A stretch of DNA of 64,000 nt from Atherix ibis (lineage: Eukaryota > Arthropoda > Insecta > Diptera > Athericidae). The translations under genes and the position numbers were made by a program. The notes under the pieces are model-generated. The model saw only the letters and a list, made by a program, of their open reading frames with translations, did not search any database and was not told where the DNA came from. Below are positions 28,701-40,700 of the stretch, in pieces (positions within the stretch are counted from its first letter, which is position 1; the number at the start of each line of letters is the position of its first letter). Location: the NCBI GenBank assembly GCA_958298945.1, contig OY282606.1, positions 53,643,920 to 53,707,919 on the forward strand. Reading direction: 5' to 3'.

Positions 28701-31700
28701 GTACAAAAAGTATCGCGAATTTTGAAATTATATTCGATTTTCCATTTTTTTTGTGGCGTTCTGTTGGTACTCACATCTCTCACTTATGCCGACAAGTTCG
28801 GCCATTTTGAATGTTCAGTTAATTTTTGACAGCTGCTTTGCTTGCACATGTCTTAGCTCGTCTTCGATTTTTGCCCATTCCAAAAAATTGATCAAAAAAT
28901 CTGTTTCGGGAACAAGAAAAAGTTACGGAGGGCCAGATCTGGGGAATACGATGGATGCGCCATTATTATTGTGTTGTTTTTGGCCAAAAATTTACGCACA
29001 AGAAGCGATGCGTGAGCAGGGACTTTATCATGATGCGAAAGCAAATTTTTGTTCTTCATAAATCCGGGCGTTTCTGGCGGATTGCTTCACGCAACTTATG
29101 CATAACTTGTAGGTAATATTCCTTATTGACCGTTCTACCTTGTGGCAAGAACTCATGATGCACCACGTCCTTGCAATCGAAGAAAACTGTAAGCAAAACC
29201 TTCACATTCGACCGAACTTGGCGCGATTTTTTCGGTCTTGGCTCGTGCGGCAGCTTCCATTGGAATGATTGAGCTTTGGTTTCTACGCCATAACCATGAC
29301 GTAGAAACCATGATTCGTCAAAACTGTCAAAAATTAACTGATCATTCAAAATTGCCGAACTTTTCGGCATAAGTATGAGATATGAGTACCAACATAACGC
29401 CATAAAAAAATCTAAAATTGAATATACGTAACCGGAAGAAATTCAAAATTACGAAATTACTTTCCGAACAACTTAATAGTTTATTTATTGGCCTTTTTTT
29501 AAGTGAATCTCTCAATTTGTCGAACTGATGATAGTGTACTTCGGAATTGATCGTTGTGTTGCTCGGTAGAAGCTCAAAATAAACGATGCCTTCGAAATCC
29601 CACCAAAGAGATAGCATAACCTTTGATTAATGAATATGTGTATTGGCTTTCGAAGTGCTTTGAGCCGGTTCATCTTTTCTACTCCAGGATTTTTTGCACT
29701 TAAAATTATTGTAGACAACCGATTTTTCATCTCCAGTGATTATACGCCTCCAAAATTGACCATTTTCTTGGCGTTTGAGAAGCAAATCGCAAACGTCAAT
29801 GCGACGGCACAAATTTTTCATCGTAAGAAGATAAGGAACCCATATGCCGAGCTTTGAGATTAAACCTAGCCGATTCAAATAATCATGAACTGTCAAATTT
29901 AATAAATTTAATCTCTCAGCGATCTCACGAGTTGTTATTAGCCGGTTTGCATCATTTAATGCCTTTATTGTGTCTTCAACCGGCCTTCCAGAACGTTGTG
30001 CATCTTCGAGATTAAAATTGCCGGATTGAAATTTTTCAACCCATTTTGGCATTAGTGATTACTTATCACATCTTCTCCATACATATCGGATAATTTTTTT
30101 CTTGCTTGAACAGCATTTTTATCTTTTCTACAGTAAAAAGTAAAATATGACGAAAATGCTGGTGTTCACTTTCCATATTTGAAAGTGTATCAACCAAAAA
30201 CTATTTTGCAGAATCAATCGAATTTTTCACAAACAAGCCTTGCTATATCAGCTACCAAAATACTGATAATTATGCAGCTTAAGTGTGAAGTTCGTTGTGA
30301 AAAAATACAATTAAATGCTCTGTTGGGAGACAACGAAATTATTTTCTGGACAACCCAATAAATTCCAATTCAAACATTGTATAAAAATGAAAAATTAAAA
30401 TAATTGTTTTTATTATCTGAAAGATAATTTCATCAGTGACTATTACTTATAGGAAAAACAGAATGGAATAAAATAAAGGACAAATTATAAAATATAATTT
30501 TTTAATGTGTTTGCTTTTCAAATTTGCAAAAAAAATACAGAAATCAATAAATCAGTGCTTTTTAAAGAATATTTCATGTTACGATTGGCCACGACCACGT
30601 TTTAAGTGATCCACGCGAGAGGTTCAATTTTAAACCATTTATTCGAGCATCTCGACTGATATCTCGCTAATAACACGTGCAATATTATCTTCCAATGTCA
30701 CAAGAGACGTTGGTTATCAGCATAGATCACGTAGTCCCATAAAAAATAGTCTAGACGTGTCAAATCGCATAATCCATGCGGCCAACGCACCGGTCCGGAA
30801 CGTGAAATAAATTGCTTACCGAACTCACCTCTCAATATGTTCATGGTTTTACGTGCTGTGTGGCATATCTCGCCGTCTTGTTGAAACCACATGTCAACCA
30901 GATGCAGTTCTTGCATTTTGGCCAAAAAAAAGTTCGAAATCTTTTACCATTATTGGTAACGTTGCGGCCAGTGTTATTTTTAAAAGAAATATTGAACGAT
31001 GATTCCACCAGACCATAAACCGCACCAAGCAGTACATTTTTTTTGTATTGCCTGAGGTTGTTCATCATACCAAACGCGACTAATTTGCTTATTTAGATAT
31101 ATGTTACATTAAACCAGAAATGAGCTTTGTCGATAAATGAAATTGTTTGCTGTATTTTATACGCTTTAAAAATGAGGTCCTTATTGATGGTTTGATGTCC
31201 AATAGCGTAAAATTGTTGCAAAATTGAATTTCTTGCTCAGAAGATCGATTATGACGACCATAAAATGGTGGAAGTGCGCGAAACACATTTTTCACAGAGC
31301 ACGATTTTTGATAATAAAATTCAATAATTTGTAAGCATTGTTCGAGTGCAAGTTTTTCCGCGTTCTGTCAAAAATAAAAACATAAAAACGTGTCACGCGT
31401 GATCTGTCAAAAATAACAACATGAAAAAACCAAACAGTAGTAAAAGTCATCCGATATAATTGATGCGATTTATTTTAAGTATTTTTATAAAATGTTCTAT
31501 AAAACTGGATATACTATATTATATATCTTTTTTAAAATGGTATACCATCTCAAAACAATACTGGATGATTTTATCCCCTTTGATAATTTTTTATACATTA
31601 TATTAATTTGAGTATGCTAAATCTAAATTCGTCATTCCAGCATAAATAGAATAGCGTCTGGATCATAACTTTTTTAATGTTAAATATTGTTCAACTGTAT

Positions 31701-34700
31701 TTTAAAAAGATAAATTTAAATTGATGAAATCTTTTTTTTTGGCCTTATTTATTTTGAAAATTTCTGGTATTCCAATATATTGACCGATATATGTGTAGCT
31801 ATTCCAAATAAGCAATACTATTTAAGATTTTTTTCATATTGCCTAACAGGTTCCACTAAAATTCCTCTTAATTTTGCATTACTAATATTTGGCAAAAAAT
31901 TTTGCAGTTTTTTCTTTAAATAAAAATTCTACTGGAATTTTATTACAGATCCGTTATCTTATAACTACTATTCCTGTTATGAAAAGGACGAGTGTTGACA
32001 TCTCTGGACAGGGATGAAAAGGTAAACACTGATTTATTCTTCCACAGGAACACGTTTTTTATAAAACTTCTTTTTTTCATATCTTAACAGTAATAAGGTT
32101 TGTTATTTGTTCTAATATCTTTAAATTTGATCAAAAATTGTACTAAAATAATTCAAATCCAATATGAAAATGGTCGATCTGTAAAAGCAACATTTCGTAA
32201 AAGTCGCGATATTTTTGGTCATAATGATAGCCTTACTGTGCTTTTGATCAAGAATTTGGTGGATTGATTTGAATCTTCTGGTTTGGTACAAAATATATCA
32301 ACAACGACACGTGCTTGTACAGGCCGTGCGGCTGAAAATATTGCTTCCGTGACTAAAAGTGTGTCAGAGGATATAGTTTTATCAGTTTCACGACGTTCTC
32401 AGTCTACGATGACCAGATGGAAAATTTATCTTTTCAACCTTATAAGGTCCAATTGGTGCAAGAATTGAAGCCACCATATAATTTTTGAATTATTGAACAT
32501 GGTGCTGGTTTTCATCTTCTCGGAGGAAGCTCATTTTCTCTCAGATGGCTATGTTAACAAGCAAAATTGACGCATTTGAGCATCTAGGAGTAGTTAATAA
32601 ATAATTATTTATTCATCACGTATCACTGTTTAATCCGTTTTATGGGCTGGAGGCATCATTGGTTCGATTTTTTTTCGGTTGATACTATGGTTACTGTCAA
32701 TGGAGTGCGCTACAGGATCTATATTTATAAACGTGGTCATGGTGAACTTTTACGCAATATTATTTGTTAGTCATAAAAGGTGGATTTCATTCAAAATTTG
32801 AAAAAAAAATTCCAAAAATTGAAAAAAAAATTCCAAACTTATACTCCAATAAGAGTGATATGATTTCTAAGTAAGGGTTCGGCCATTTGTAATATGTCAT
32901 GATCTATCTTTTTTTTCATTGTATTTAGTAATTTTTACAATTTAATCATGGAAAGATATACGTAAGAATAACGTTAACAAATTATTCAATTTTATTATCA
33001 AAATAATCGTTCTCTAATTGCAACTTTTCGTGCGCAATTGGAGAACGATTATTTTGATAAATTAACAAAACTGCCGATTCTGGTACGAAGAAAAGCCACA
33101 AATTATTCATGAACACCCATTACATTCACCTAAATTGACAGTTTGGTGTGGTTTTTAGTCTGGTGGAATCATCGGTCCGTACTTCTTTCGAAATGAAGCT
33201 GGTAACACCGTTACTGTCAATGGAGAGCGGTATAGATCGATGATAACCAACTTTTAATGGCCGAAATTTGGAAGAAGTTGATCTTGACAATATATGGTTT
33301 CAACAAAACGGGGCTACGTGCCACACAGCACGTGCAACAACTGAATTATTGCGAAAAAAGTTTGGATATTCGAATATTTCAAGACGTTATGATTTAACAC
33401 CATTAGACCATTTCTTGTGGGGTTATTTGAAGTCATTGGTTTTTAGCAATAAACCAGACTCTCTTCAAGCTTTAGAAGTTAATATTGAACGTGCTATTCA
33501 TGACATACGACTTGATTTAGTGGAAAAAGTGCTCGAAAATTGGGTTCATCGAATTCGTTCCTGCAAAAGAAGTCGTGGAGGCCATTTGAATAACGTTTTA
33601 TTCAGAACTTAATTATATCGATTGTACTTCACATCAAATAAAAAACATTTGAATTTCCTTAACAATTAGTGTGTTTTTTTTTTGAAAAAAAAAAATCATA
33701 TCATTCTTTTTGGAAAACCAAAAGAAAAAAAAAATCATATCATTTATTTATAAGCAAATAAATAAAAATGTACACAAAATTTAATATTTTCTAGTTTAGA
33801 ATAGTCTTTGGTATCTATTGCAGATTAAGAGGATATACTCCTTTGGCATCTGGGATTTCTACACGAGCTTTTGCAGGAAAACCCTAAGAAATAAAAAATA
33901 ATATAATACTGATGTGGTTATAATGGAAACATCTGATTGGCAAAATTTTCGAGTTGGACGTAGGCTTGTGGCAAAAATAATATCAATTGTACATAAAGGA
34001 AAAAATAAAAATAAATATTCTGATTTTTTTTCCTTAATTGGTTATATGATTTACTTATCGTATTGGAAACACTTTAATTCAACGTCGAATGAAGCTATAG
34101 ACAAATACATGGTTTTCTTTATAGAAAAGCTCTCTCTAATGTTCACTTAATATACACGAACATATGTGATTTTCCCGAAATGATACGAACATATAATAAC
34201 ATCGATTTGAATAATATACCTATTGTTTTTAGCAACATATATATACTTATACTTATATATGGGTACATATGTTGATATGGTGCAATGGTGTAATATTCGA
34301 GAGAACATTCTGTAAACACCATAAACTTTTTGTCTTAATTAAGAAGGACGTAAACACATTGGAATCTTCTATGCTCGTTTCCATTATTAGAGTGTCATTA
34401 TAAGCTCAGATGGCATTCATAAATCCCTTAATAAATCTGTTCATTTACAGATTAATGACATTTTGATAATCTCAGAATAGGCTTATTCTTATTTGATTGA
34501 CATTTACGTTTTTGCACGACTGCCTTTTCCATTCGGCCTTATCCATTACAACCAATTTTATCATAAAAATCACAATGCCTTCCATTTTCTTATATACTTA
34601 CGCATGTTACTTTGTATATTACACATAGGACATGCTCATTTTCGGCAAAGTATCAATGTCAAAATAATTATTTTTATTATTATTATTATAGTGTGTCATC

Positions 34701-37700
34701 TGTTCGGATTATTATTATATCAAAAAATACTATTGACTTTTCGTTCGTACACAATATTTAGTCAAAGACACTAATAAAATTTATTCTATTCAGAAATCTA
34801 TATGCTTTAACGATTTTTATTACTCGTTTAAAAGTCCCAAAATAATATCCACTTTTATTTTACTTATTGAACTTGTAATAACTTTTAATTCATTTGACTA
34901 TAAACTATGTAAGCGTGAGAAGATTAGTGAAGATTCCGTCTGTTTATTTACTGTTATTTTCTATCGATTTTTATACTACTTTTTGTAATGATACAATTAC
35001 ATAGAAAAAAATATAAATTGTGCCGTAACTTTGTATTTGTAGATTTTTAATTTATTCCATGTTTTTCATAGTGTACGAGTATCTTTTTGCTGCTGTAACG
35101 TTGTGACAACAAAAAAAAAATTGTACAATTATCGCAAATTGACAGCAATGGAAACAAAAATAATCAACATATTCGATTCTAAGTTCTGGGTGCAAAAATC
35201 AATATTTTCCCCAAATTTCAAAGTATTTAGAATACTGTACGTATGTACATTTGTCTCTACAAATAGTGAAGCGTTATCTTACTATGATTCAAAAACGTGT
35301 ATGAGCAAGATATAGTAGATGGATGGTACCATATATAGCATAGAAATAAAAATCGATTGAAGGTGGAATAGCTCGTTGAAATTGTTGAAGAATCCAATCA
35401 GTTCAGATACTCCACCAACTCATTCTACAGTCAAAGTTTTCGGAATTCCTGGACACAAAGAATACCAATTTTTTTTCGTTTGTTTAGTGTGATAGGATTG
35501 GTCCAGAGTATATAAAATTCTTGTAGTAGCACAGGACTGTAAAATAGCAGAACACTAGCATATCAGATAATTGTGATTGACGTACCATAAACATTTAATC
35601 TAGCTGCATGGGACTCGCTCCCCATGGAATTCGATGCAATGCACTTATATAGTCCACCGTCGTCTGTCCTCACATGAGTTATATTCAAATGGCTTACAAC
35701 ATCTCCAGCAGAATCGACAAACTGTCCAATAGCAAATCTATGAAGTGATGAGACATCCATGATCGGCTGCAAGTCGAGTAACCATGTAAACTATTCAAAA
35801 ATAGTAAAATAAATAAAACTAAAGTAATCATCTTCTTCATGTACTCGTAATCATTATGCAAACATTAAAATACTATAAAAATTGTGTAATAATAACGTTT
35901 TCTTTTAAAAAAATACTTGCAATTTTACATCAGATCAAAGGAAGTGAATTAATTCTAAATTTAAATTTACATACCTGTGGAGGAGGAAATCCACTCGCTG
36001 AACATTTTAATGAAATTTCTTGACCTGGTCGCACGTTTTGTTCAATGAATTGATAAATCATTTCCGGAATTGTATCTATTGATAAAAAATACAAAGGACT
36101 CCTATGCATATCAAATTCAATTTTCAAATTATAAATACTGTACTCTTATTAGACTACTTATTTTTATGTCAGCATTTTTTTTCCTTCAAAATTTCACTGT
36201 TTTATTTTTGGATTAAAATATATCAAAATTATTTATGTTTAATCAATCTATCCGAAGTATTGTATTTCATTATTGAAATTTTTAATCTTTTTTTATCAAT
36301 TCATTTTAATAAATGTTTTAATTTTTAAGATATCATAACCATAATATAATTTCAGGTAAACTAAATACAAATTCTGTAAATAATATATAGTAACAAAATA
36401 TGAGCTTGCTATGAACAATATAATTATGCAATTCTTACAGGCGACAGGTTTATATGAGAAATCATAGTAAATTGTCAAATTTATACTAAAATAAGATTTA
36501 AAGAAACTACTTTTTGAATGTAAAGAATTATTTAGTTTCTACTTCGTAAAAATATAAAATCAAAACTTGTCATACTGAGCTAACATATACTGACGCCTTT
36601 AGACCAAAATGCACTCGATACAGTCACTTTGCATGGATACAGTAGGATTTCTATAGTCTCTTATGTGTATGGATTTTTAGAGTCCCATATGAATAAATTT
36701 TGCATACTTACGGTTCACCCACCATGCGAAAAATTAGCCTTTTCGAAAAATGAGCACTCTAAGTTTGCAGCTCCAACACCCAAACTGCGTATGTTTTGCA
36801 CATTCCATGGTCAGATAAACAATTCATAATTTAAAATAGAAAATTTTAAACTCAGCAAATGCTACTTTGGATGACATATTTAGAAGTTTGACAGTTGCCA
36901 TATGACTTTCTGAATTATGAAATAAATGATCCTTTACATTATCCAAGGTAGCAATTGGTTTGTTTAAGGTTTACCATTTTACATTATGGATCGTTTAACC
37001 ACTAAGCACCATGTAAAAATTGTAGGAACTTCAAACGCATTAAAATTGTAAAAACTGAGATTTTTTTTCAGCGATGAGACTCATACGCCAACAAGCACAA
37101 TTTTTATATATAGGGTTCTAAAGTAGTGAGAATTTTTAACTACATTTAATAGAATTTTAATAAAAATGAAAATTTTAATTTTTTATAACAATACACAAAA
37201 TGGTATATACCATAAATATCTAATAAAAATTTAAAATCGATTCTGCAGCCAGAAAAATTAGCATAATTTTTTTTAAAGTCTAATCGCTATTCCCTGAATA
37301 ATTGAAAAAAAATTCATCAATCTATCAATTTTTAATATTATATTATGTAATAAATAGAACTGTTTTTTTAAAAATAAATAATTGAATATTTTGCACAGTT
37401 AATTTTAAATTTATTTTACTTAATTTGAAAGTATTTTTTGAATGAACTATCCGAATTAGAGGCCCATACTAGAAGGACTCACTCCAGGCAAATTAGCAAC
37501 AGATTAGATACTTTAAACCCCGCCTACGATAGAATAGCTAGACTAAAACTATACAATTCTATGAGAGATTTTGGCATATGAGAGAAACCAATGAAACTCA
37601 CCAACTTATAACTTACACGTATGTACAAAGAAGAATGAAAGCCAACACATATAATTAACTGACACTGACAAACTTGATTTGGGTCTCAAGAGTCAGAATG

Positions 37701-40700
37701 ATGGGTTCTATAAAGCCTTTATTAAGCACTATCGACATTATTCCTTATTATCTATAAAGCCTTTATTAAACACTATCGACATTGACTTTAACGGTCGTTC
37801 AGAGAGAGTCCTATTTGGTGTTCAAAATAAAACTAAGTGAATGGTGAGAGCGTTAAGGTCGAAGAAAAGCCGAACTTACATAAACCGCATACACAGATGG
37901 GAGACTAGAGCTTTCAAAGAGTTAAATAATTTTCCACTCAGTTTTGGTAAAATCAAGCTTAGAAAAATGGGGCTTATTTTATATTTACCATATGTGTACT
38001 CCATATGGATGAGGAATATCCTGCCTGGAAACTGCATAATAGTTTAATTTACGGCTTGAGATATGGTAGGCTTTTTCTTCCATATGGAGTACACATATGG
38101 TAATTGTAAAATAAGACCCACTTTTCTGAGCTTGATATGGAGTATCGATATTAGTATTTCTTTGGTATAACAGTCCTAGACTGATTTTCAGATGTCGTAC
38201 AGTTTATGATCATGGAGCAAATTAAACAGCCATGCAGAAAATATATAGTTAACCATTAATTGATAATATTTTTGAAAGATTCTGCTATTATTTTCTCTTT
38301 TATTTATTGAAATTATATCAGAAAAAAATATATTATGTATTCACAATGGAGGAAGATGCAGATTTGAAGCTGATCTTGGAATGGCTAAAAAATGTTTCAT
38401 AAAAATTGGATAGTGGGCACAGTGAGAGAGTTGGTTTGTTTGTTTGTAAGGTCGCTTAGACATGTGCTAGGGGCCACTTCATAGCCCCACGACCGTGAGG
38501 CCATTTGGCGACTTCGTAGTACGTATAGCAAATCATCTGAAAGAGATTATAGTAGTATAGAATATTAAGAACTTTGTTATATTTTGTAGAGCAGATTAAT
38601 ATGTTGTAGTAGTTTAAATAGGAGACTAGAGAATAGAGTTGTTCAGTCCAGGAGCTCCATAATGGGAGAAATCCTGCTCGCGAAGTAATTCTTGGTTATG
38701 TGGCATTCCTGTAGAATATGTATGATAGTGAAATGGGTGCCACAGGATTGGCGTAAAGGACGATTGGTGTTGCCAAAAAGGAAGTTATAAGTAAGAGCAG
38801 TACGTCCAATCCCGATTCTGAGGAGCTTCCGCGCCCAGAATCTCGGTATGGATGTTGAATACACTGGTTTATTAGTGGTTATCCAATCAGTCGACAAAAA
38901 TGTGTCGCTATTGGTTCAGTCATCGTGTCTGCGAATGGATAATGGCGTTAGTTGCCCTTCTGTTAGTAGGCAACGCAGATTGGGAATGACTGTGATTACT
39001 GGTCGACGGAGTGTTTCTCCAGCCAACTTGTCAGCACTTTCATTACCCACAATTCCCAGATGCCCCGGTATCCATTGCAACTCGACACTCCTATTGCTAA
39101 GTAGGCTATGACGGATTACTGGGTCACTCGATGGGCCACAAATGGCTTTAAGTGCAGCAAGGCTGTCGCTAAAAATATTAACGCTTTGTTGGCTGGGAAA
39201 ATTGGTCGCAATTCCAATTGCCGTTTCGATGGACCATAGTTCCTCGTAATATGGAGGTGCCCTATAAGGGTAGATTCCACAACACAGTACGCAAATGCTG
39301 CAGCCAAAAAGTTCAACTATCGAAAAAGATGTAGCATCGGTATCAGTGCCGGCATCAGTGAACAACAGTCGATGATCTTTTAATCCGTCCAACTGTTCAA
39401 AGAAAAGTCTGCTATACGTGGACGAATCAGTTACTTTCAGCTTTGCTCCCAACCACGGTTTCCAATCTGGTTATGGAAGGGAAGTTTGGAAAATGAGGGG
39501 GAAGATGGATGAATTGCTTTCAAAGTGGGATATTAATAAGGATAGTGATGAGGAATTCCTTTTTGAACTGAGGGAGATGATAATGTTTTTGATAAAAGTG
39601 TGGAGGGGTAATTTGGAAGGCATAGGTTTTTGTAGACTTAATTTAGGGGAACTTTTTGAAGATAGAAATAGATAGGTTTTCGACCAGTTTCTATCAGTAT
39701 GGATTCCACCGGAGATGTCCGATGTGCTCCACTGGGTAGTCTAATGCAACGGTTTACCGCTGCCTCGGACTAGCCTTTTCCCTGGTATTGGCACAATGAC
39801 ACATATAGTGAGGAATAAGAGTAAGGTTCCGTTCAAAAGGGCGTTGGTTAATCTAATTGTCTTACTTTGTCTTACCTTACTTTTGCTGCTGACTAAAATT
39901 TTAACCATTCGGAGAATGGTGTTAATTTTGTCAACAGCGTTTTTAATCTGCAGATTCCATTTCCCCCCACGGGCAATTGAGATACCCAGGATTTTCATGG
40001 AATCTTTTGGGTTGGGGGGAGAAGTAGAGTGAAGCTTAAATCGGAATAGTTGAGCCATTCGTCGAAGATTTCTCTACGCCAACAGGTTCTTGGGGTTCTT
40101 CAAGCATGACTGTGGGCATTGAAATCTCCAACGATGATGTTATTTTCGGGGAATTGGCTAATTAGACCTTGCCAATCTGCTGGTGAAAAACGCATGCTGT
40201 GTTCAATGTATATATTTGTAAAATGGACTTTGGGAGAAGCATTTACAGAAATAAGGATTTTCAAAAAAATTGTTAAAACGTAAATTTATGAGTAGGATAT
40301 GGAAGGGTGTATAAGGAACCCAACAGCTTATACACCCTTCCATATCCTACTCACAAATAAAGATTGGTTTTGTTGAAAAATAAACTTTGGTATTTTTGAT
40401 AGAATGGTTGGTTGTAAAAGTGAGGTAATTTGGTTTCTTGCAAAGCAACAATTTTTGGAGAGTACTGATTTAGCACAGTGAGAGAGTTTAATGATGCACA
40501 ATCGATTGCTGTACCGTAAATGGGAGAATTCTTAGGGAAATGAATACCACTAGCAAATTGTAGTACCGAAAGCATTTCTGGAAGATATCTTGGAAAATAT
40601 ATTCCAAATTATATGGAATTGTATAACGGATTCAGAAGATTGTGAACATCGACAACTTGATCAGCTAATATGGATCGAATTATGCTCAAGAGGAGCATCT

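Larger units (their letters stand above)
32843..33718 (+). mobile_element. DD41D mariner-type element, internally deleted
   Basis: Termini TCCAATAAGAGTGATATGAT and ATCATATCATTCTTTTTGGA match those of the copy at 45.8-47.1 kb. About 0.4 kb shorter than that copy. An inverted duplication of N-terminal codons forms a hairpin at 32995-33060, and the transposase then resumes deep inside the core. Confidence 0.82.
38440..40600 (-). mobile_element. I-type non-LTR retrotransposon, internally deleted
   Basis: Minus-strand order: endonuclease start (NQYSPKIVALQETKLP near 40.5 kb), endonuclease catalytic stretch (NNIIVGDFNAHSHA near 40.1 kb), RT thumb (MKILGISIARGGKW near 40.0 kb), RNase H (39.45-38.92 kb) and a C-terminal zinc-like region (LLRIGIGRTALTYNFL, IIHILQEC). 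RNase H downstream of RT marks the I clade. The RT fingers and palm are missing between about 40066 and 40060, so the copy is dead. Confidence 0.82.

Noticed and set aside
12422..29061. A recurring ~45-residue open frame (MALCWYSHLSLMPTSSAILN-like) at several loci, which looks like a conserved small protein.
   Set aside because: It is the translation of the mariner left-end arm (leader and inverted copy), present wherever that arm occurs; no independent start context or selection is evident.
34493..34774. 93-codon plus-strand open frame rich in Phe, Ile and His.
   Set aside because: Compositional in AT-rich intron DNA, no domain, no splice context.
39418..39675. 85-codon plus-strand open frame (KWDINKDSDEEFLFELREMI).
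   Set aside because: It is antisense to the I-type retroelement and unlikely to be a gene.
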